From NCBI GenBank assembly GCA_003500135.1, contig DNTA01000119.1, positions 1-9,572 on the forward strand: a stretch of DNA of 9,572 nucleotides, written 5' to 3'. This DNA comes from Cytophagales bacterium. Lineage in GTDB: Bacteria > Bacteroidota > Bacteroidia > Cytophagales > Cyclobacteriaceae. Both the position numbers and the translations under genes were made by a program. Each line of letters starts with the position of its first letter. The stretch's first letter is position 1. Positions 6,210 to 9,572 of the stretch are shown here, in pieces. The notes beneath the pieces are model-generated. The model searched no databases and was not told the DNA's origin. It worked only from the letters and a program-made list of their open reading frames with translations.

Positions 6210-7775
6210 CTATTGTTTAACTACGCCAATCGATTTTCTGCCAAAGGGAGAGTCAACGACAACCGTGTATCTGCCCGGGATTATGTTTTTAGTGTTCCAG
6301 ATTATCTTGTTCAGGCCATTGCGGCTTTTCCCCCTAAAGATTATATCTATTTTTCTGCCCTGAAGATCCCACAGCGAGATATCAACATGATTTCCGCTTC
6401 CTTCAAATTCAAGCCGGGCCACTCCATTCAAAGGGTTTGGGTAAACTTTTAAGGCATTTTTGAGAACAGGAGTTGAGGCGCTTAATACCTGGGTTGATCC
6501 ACCAATGATTTCAACGGTATTGAACTCGCCAAATAACACTTCGTTCCTGATGCCGGTATCCACGCCAAACCATTGCTCCAGGACTGAGCTGTACAACTGC
6601 CTGAAGTCATATTCATAGGCCAGGTTATCCTCATAAGTCATATTTCGGTCAATTTGAGGATTATCGCCCGTAACACCACCTTTTACCGCATTACCAAAGA
6701 AAAACAAAGGAGCAGCCGAACCGTGATCTGTCCCGTTGCTTGCATTTGACAGGATCGTTCTTCCAAATTCCGAGAAGGTCATGCCCAACACTTTTTCATC
6801 GGTTTTATGATACTCAAGGTCCTGCATGAATGCTTTAACGGCATCATTGAGAAGGGTTAAAAGGTTGGCATGTTCTCCTTCTGAATGATCTGATGTATTG
6901 ACCTGTGAGTCGTGTGTATCAAAGCCAAACAGCCGCACCAGATATACGGGGGTCCTACTTCCCCCGGCAATCATTTTAGAGACGATTTTTAGCTGATCGG
7001 CCAGATAATTGTTGGCAGGATAATCCACATGATTATTCACCCGTGCGGCAACCTCTTTAATGCGCTCTCCATATTGCTCAGACTGACGGGCAATCAACCG
7101 GATGTACTTCAGCTTTTCACCTGCCGGGGTGTCAGGCGCTTCCTGTTCAATATTCTCAACAAATTGATAAAACGATTCAACACTCTCGATAGTAACGCTC
7201 ATGGAGTTGGCAGGGCCCTGAAACAACAATGATGACCCAAAATTGATCTCAACGGCTAACGGGTCTTTCATGTCACCAGTCGGGTAAGCTTCCGGAAAAC
7301 CCGGGTGATCTAACTGGAGTTTTCTTCCCATCCACCCTGAATTGACTACCTCATCTGCATCAGACCCGCTCATCCATATATCCGTAGATCTAAAATGAGA
7401 AAAATTCTGATTAGGGTAACCGACATTTTGAATAACCTGTAACCGGCCTTCATTATACAAATCCTTGAGATCTGCCAATTTAGGGTGTAAACCCACATCT
7501 GAACCGCGCAATGGATTCAGATCGTTTTCGTTTAACACCACTCGTGGCCGAAGGGCATTCAATTCAGACACCCGATCCAAAGGGACTACGGTATTCAGGC
7601 CGTCATTTCCGCCTTCCAGAAAGATCATTACCAGCGCCCTATCAGATACTGCGGCCTGTCTTAGTAAATTTTCCATGGTTTTCCGGCCGGGCAATGTAAA
7701 ACCCATAGCGCCCAAAACACCTGGCGCGGCAAGGGCATGTATTGTTTTGTGTAGAAAAGATCTTCTGTTCATCAT
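6210..7775 (-). CDS. DUF1501 family protein with Tat signal and T9SS type A sorting domain
   Basis: A 521-residue exported protein of the DUF1501 family, related to the sulfatase/alkaline-phosphatase superfamily; its biochemical role is unknown. The N-terminus has a twin-arginine motif (NRRSFLHK, Arg4-Arg5) and then a hydrophobic AAPGVLGAMGF stretch, indicating folded export by Tat. Family motifs follow: IFLEGGNDGLNTVVP (about 51-65), NFSHFRSTDIWMSG (about 124-137), LFGFDTHDSQ (about 282-291), MTFSEFGRTI (332-341) and NGTDHGSAAP (347-356). From about 441 a C-terminal domain begins with LKVYPNPLNG, runs through DISLWDLQGRK and PGRYTVVV and ends in a basic-hydrophobic tail (GVVKQ). This is a typical T9SS type A sorting signal, so the protein should reach the surface or medium. 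The ATG at 7775 overlaps the DUF1800 TGA as TGATG, pointing to translational coupling. A GTG at 7778 and an ATG at 7772 are alternative starts that change the N-terminus by one residue. Confidence 0.92.
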   Translation of the reverse strand: MMNRRSFLHKTIHALAAPGVLGAMGFTLPGRKTMENLLRQAAVSDRALVMIFLEGGNDGLNTVVPLDRVSELNALRPRVVLNENDLNPLRGSDVGLHPKLADLKDLYNEGRLQVIQNVGYPNQNFSHFRSTDIWMSGSDADEVVNSGWMGRKLQLDHPGFPEAYPTGDMKDPLAVEINFGSSLLFQGPANSMSVTIESVESFYQFVENIEQEAPDTPAGEKLKYIRLIARQSEQYGERIKEVAARVNNHVDYPANNYLADQLKIVSKMIAGGSRTPVYLVRLFGFDTHDSQVNTSDHSEGEHANLLTLLNDAVKAFMQDLEYHKTDEKVLGMTFSEFGRTILSNASNGTDHGSAAPLFFFGNAVKGGVTGDNPQIDRNMTYEDNLAYEYDFRQLYSSVLEQWFGVDTGIRNEVLFGEFNTVEIIGGSTQVLSASTPVLKNALKVYPNPLNGVARLEFEGSGNHVDISLWDLQGRKIDIIFRGKSRNGLNKIIWNTKNIIPGRYTVVVDSPFGRKSIGVVKQ

Positions 7776-9481
7776 CACATCAATTGAAATTCGGATAGTT
7801 GTAAGAATTGTTGAAACATGGCTTTTAGCCTGTTTTCCACGGTTGACCGATACTCGTCGTTTTCCGGTTCGTTTATGTAATTATCCCAGGCATAGGTCCA
7901 ATAGGCTTCGGACTGCTGACCAGACAATAAGGTGTCTTTAAGTGCATTAACCACTTCCTCATTGATCTCAATTCCGAGAAAAAGCCCGCTGCAATCGTTG
8001 ATCAGGTCGTATACATTACCCGGATTTTGCAACTTTGAAATAAAAGCCGGAAGGTCAACCAGGTGGTATACCAGGTAATCCTGTAGTTGCGCGCGTTTGG
8101 TGGCGGTATCCGTATTGATCCAGATTTTATCAAAGGTAGGCTGTTGATGATAGGCCTGCCATCCAGCCACCGATGGCGGATCGCCAATTTCCTGACCCAA
8201 TATGGCCAGCTGCCAGTACACATTTTCACCAAACTGATATTGAGCAGTGTAGTCGGCTGGAAATGCTATATCAAAGACACGCAAAAGAGATAAAACATGA
8301 TCTAATGGGCTTTTGATATAGGCCCCCAGATTGGCGCTTTCATAGAAATGAGCGCTTTTCAACAATGCCTTCAATACCGGTTTTATTTCGTAATTGTTTG
8401 TTCTGAAAATTTCAGCCATAGGCCTGATAACATTCAATTCGGCATTGTCATCCACTTCGTGATACACAAAAAAATTGTATATCCTTCGACAGATGTAGCG
8501 CGCGGTCTCTTCATTCTCAAAAATCATTTCCAAAAGCTCCCCGGTCTCATTCTTACCATCCTGTCCTGACCGGCCGGAGATGACTCTATTATTATAAAAG
8601 GCTGAAAATTGCTTGTCATCTGTATCGTGCCCGTATTGATTGAATACGTACTGCGGTTCGCCTTCATTTTCCACAGTCTGCCAATCGACTGTCCATCCTG
8701 TCAAAACACGCGCAGCTTCATAAACATCTCCCTCTGTATAGTTAGAACCAGGGCCTTTTCCAAGTGTAAACAGTTCCTGTAATTCACGTGCATAGTTTTC
8801 GTCAGGGGCTTCTTTGACATTGTAAATACCATTGAGGAAAAACAGCATGGCAGGGTTGGTAGTGAGTTCACGAATTATGGTTTTATAATTGCCCAAAGCA
8901 TGGGTATGCAGCATATTATAATATTGATAAGACATTTTGGCGATGAACAGATCAATAAACTGTGTGGGTAATAAATTATGCCAAAACAGTGTCAATTTAT
9001 GGTGAATAGATGCTTTCTGAGTCATCATATTGTTTATGATCCAGCCTTTCAGGGAAATCAATCGGGCATATTCGATATCCAGATTGTATGGGGCAGTTGT
9101 CCATGTCCCGCCAGCCGGAACATCCGGATCAGGTGACTCAATAAGTTCATTGTAATTATTTACCGGAGGTGCAATTGCTTCTTCCTGATCCAATATTTCA
9201 TTTACGGCTTCATTTAGTGGGATTGAGGTGAAATGGCTTAATTCACTTTGTTTTACTCCAAAAAGCGTCCTTTTTAGCAAATGAGCAGCTTGTGGTTCAT
9301 CCCATAAACCGGTATATGGTTCCAGTCCTTTTGTGGTGCTTCTGGCGGGATGACCGGTCTTTTTTCCAGAAGTGTCAATGGGTCTTTCAAATACAATTTT
9401 CTTACACCTTCGGAGTTCTTCAAGTTTTTCTTTTTGGTAATTTCTGATTTGGTCCTGAAATGATTTTAGTTGATCAGCCAT
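7775..9481 (-). CDS. DUF1800 family protein
   Basis: A 568-residue, largely helical protein of the DUF1800 family, of unknown function. Conserved blocks are AHLLKRTLFGV (66-76), IHHKLTLFWHNLL (159-171), NPAMLFFLNG (209-218), ENYARELQELFTLG (228-241), DVYEAARVLTGW (252-263), RRIYNFFVY (332-340), KALLKSAHFY (371-380), IKSPLD (389-394) and PPSVAGW (435-441). All are present in the expected order and the gene looks complete. The N-terminus (MADQLKSFQD, then a highly charged segment to about residue 45) shows no Sec, Tat or lipoprotein signal. It therefore stays inside or leaves bound to a partner. DUF1800 and DUF1501 genes are very often neighbours in Bacteroidota, Planctomycetota and Proteobacteria (general knowledge), and here the two overlap at TGATG, so they are surely co-translated. 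No promoter is visible in the 91 bases left before the window edge; transcription probably starts further upstream. Confidence 0.92.
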   Translation of the reverse strand: MADQLKSFQDQIRNYQKEKLEELRRCKKIVFERPIDTSGKKTGHPARSTTKGLEPYTGLWDEPQAAHLLKRTLFGVKQSELSHFTSIPLNEAVNEILDQEEAIAPPVNNYNELIESPDPDVPAGGTWTTAPYNLDIEYARLISLKGWIINNMMTQKASIHHKLTLFWHNLLPTQFIDLFIAKMSYQYYNMLHTHALGNYKTIIRELTTNPAMLFFLNGIYNVKEAPDENYARELQELFTLGKGPGSNYTEGDVYEAARVLTGWTVDWQTVENEGEPQYVFNQYGHDTDDKQFSAFYNNRVISGRSGQDGKNETGELLEMIFENEETARYICRRIYNFFVYHEVDDNAELNVIRPMAEIFRTNNYEIKPVLKALLKSAHFYESANLGAYIKSPLDHVLSLLRVFDIAFPADYTAQYQFGENVYWQLAILGQEIGDPPSVAGWQAYHQQPTFDKIWINTDTATKRAQLQDYLVYHLVDLPAFISKLQNPGNVYDLINDCSGLFLGIEINEEVVNALKDTLLSGQQSEAYWTYAWDNYINEPENDEYRSTVENRLKAMFQQFLQLSEFQLM

Positions 9482-9487
9482 ATGGAA

Positions 9488-9572
9488 TTATGGGTTATCC
9501 GGCAATACTTTAACCTGAATCATGCATTGGCATTCTATTCCAAGTCCAAACTGCTTCAATCTCAAGCATTTA
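9488..9572 (-). CDS. Possible 3' end of an upstream gene in the DUF1800/DUF1501 unit (partial)
   Basis: On the minus strand a frame is open from the window edge to a TAA at 9490-9488 and encodes 27 residues ending IQVKVLPDNP. Its stop lies only 6 bases before the DUF1800 ATG, the spacing expected of an operon member. The visible tail contains three Cys residues but no domain I can identify. A second minus frame holds only a 19-codon ORF. This may be the end of a real gene or chance, because 27 open codons is weak evidence. Confidence 0.3.
   Translation of the reverse strand, partial: KCLRLKQFGLGIECQCMIQVKVLPDNP

Noticed and set aside
7465..7941. 158-codon plus-strand ORF opposite the DUF1501/DUF1800 junction
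   Set aside because: It is antisense to two well-supported overlapping genes and has an Arg/Thr-rich composition with no recognisable motif.

Overview
The window looks like a chromosomal segment from a member of the Bacteroidota, most likely a Cytophagales-type marine or soil bacterium (inference). The grounds are a C-terminal type IX secretion (T9SS) sorting domain on one protein, candidate promoters of the Bacteroidota TTG / TAnnTTTG type, A-rich leaders with weak Shine-Dalgarno sequences, and a DUF1800/DUF1501 gene pair of the form common in this phylum. Base composition is moderate, and the intergenic stretches are clearly AT-rich.

Left part, plus strand. Bases 1-345 hold a densely palindromic edge, a strong terminator-like hairpin (118-153) and then AT-rich sequence ending in a candidate promoter. 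This leads into an outer-membrane porin of the OprO/OprP (phosphate-selective) type at 346-1656. A 291-base gap with a long imperfect hairpin and a small inverted repeat separates it from an intact AMP-forming acetyl-CoA synthetase (acs, 1948-3855). A textbook intrinsic terminator (3889-3925) closes acs.

Middle part, plus strand. Bases 4107-5550 carry a membrane histidine kinase of a Bacteroidota family: about six transmembrane helices, a coiled coil, then DHp and HATPase domains. It is broken by two apparent single-base deletions and one in-frame TAG, while its catalytic motifs remain recognisable. It is best read as a recent pseudogene, or as a locus needing resequencing. A Bacteroidota-type promoter still sits in front of it. 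An intact, secreted DUF1287 protein (predicted papain-like/NlpC-type fold) follows at 5602-6189.

Right part, minus strand. A tight two-gene unit runs leftwards: a DUF1800 protein (7775-9481), then a DUF1501 protein (6210-7775) whose start overlaps the DUF1800 stop as TGATG. The DUF1501 protein has an N-terminal twin-arginine signal and a C-terminal T9SS type A sorting domain, so it appears to cross the inner membrane by Tat and the outer membrane by T9SS. DUF1800 has no visible signal peptide. An open frame ending 6 bases upstream of DUF1800, at the right window edge, may be the end of a third gene of the same unit. The DUF1287 and DUF1501 genes converge with only 20 bases between their stop codons.

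I found no CRISPR array, tRNA, rRNA or intact insertion sequence. The points most worth a second look are the triply lesioned histidine kinase and the Tat-plus-T9SS DUF1501/DUF1800 pair. I do not see a convincing wholly new system.
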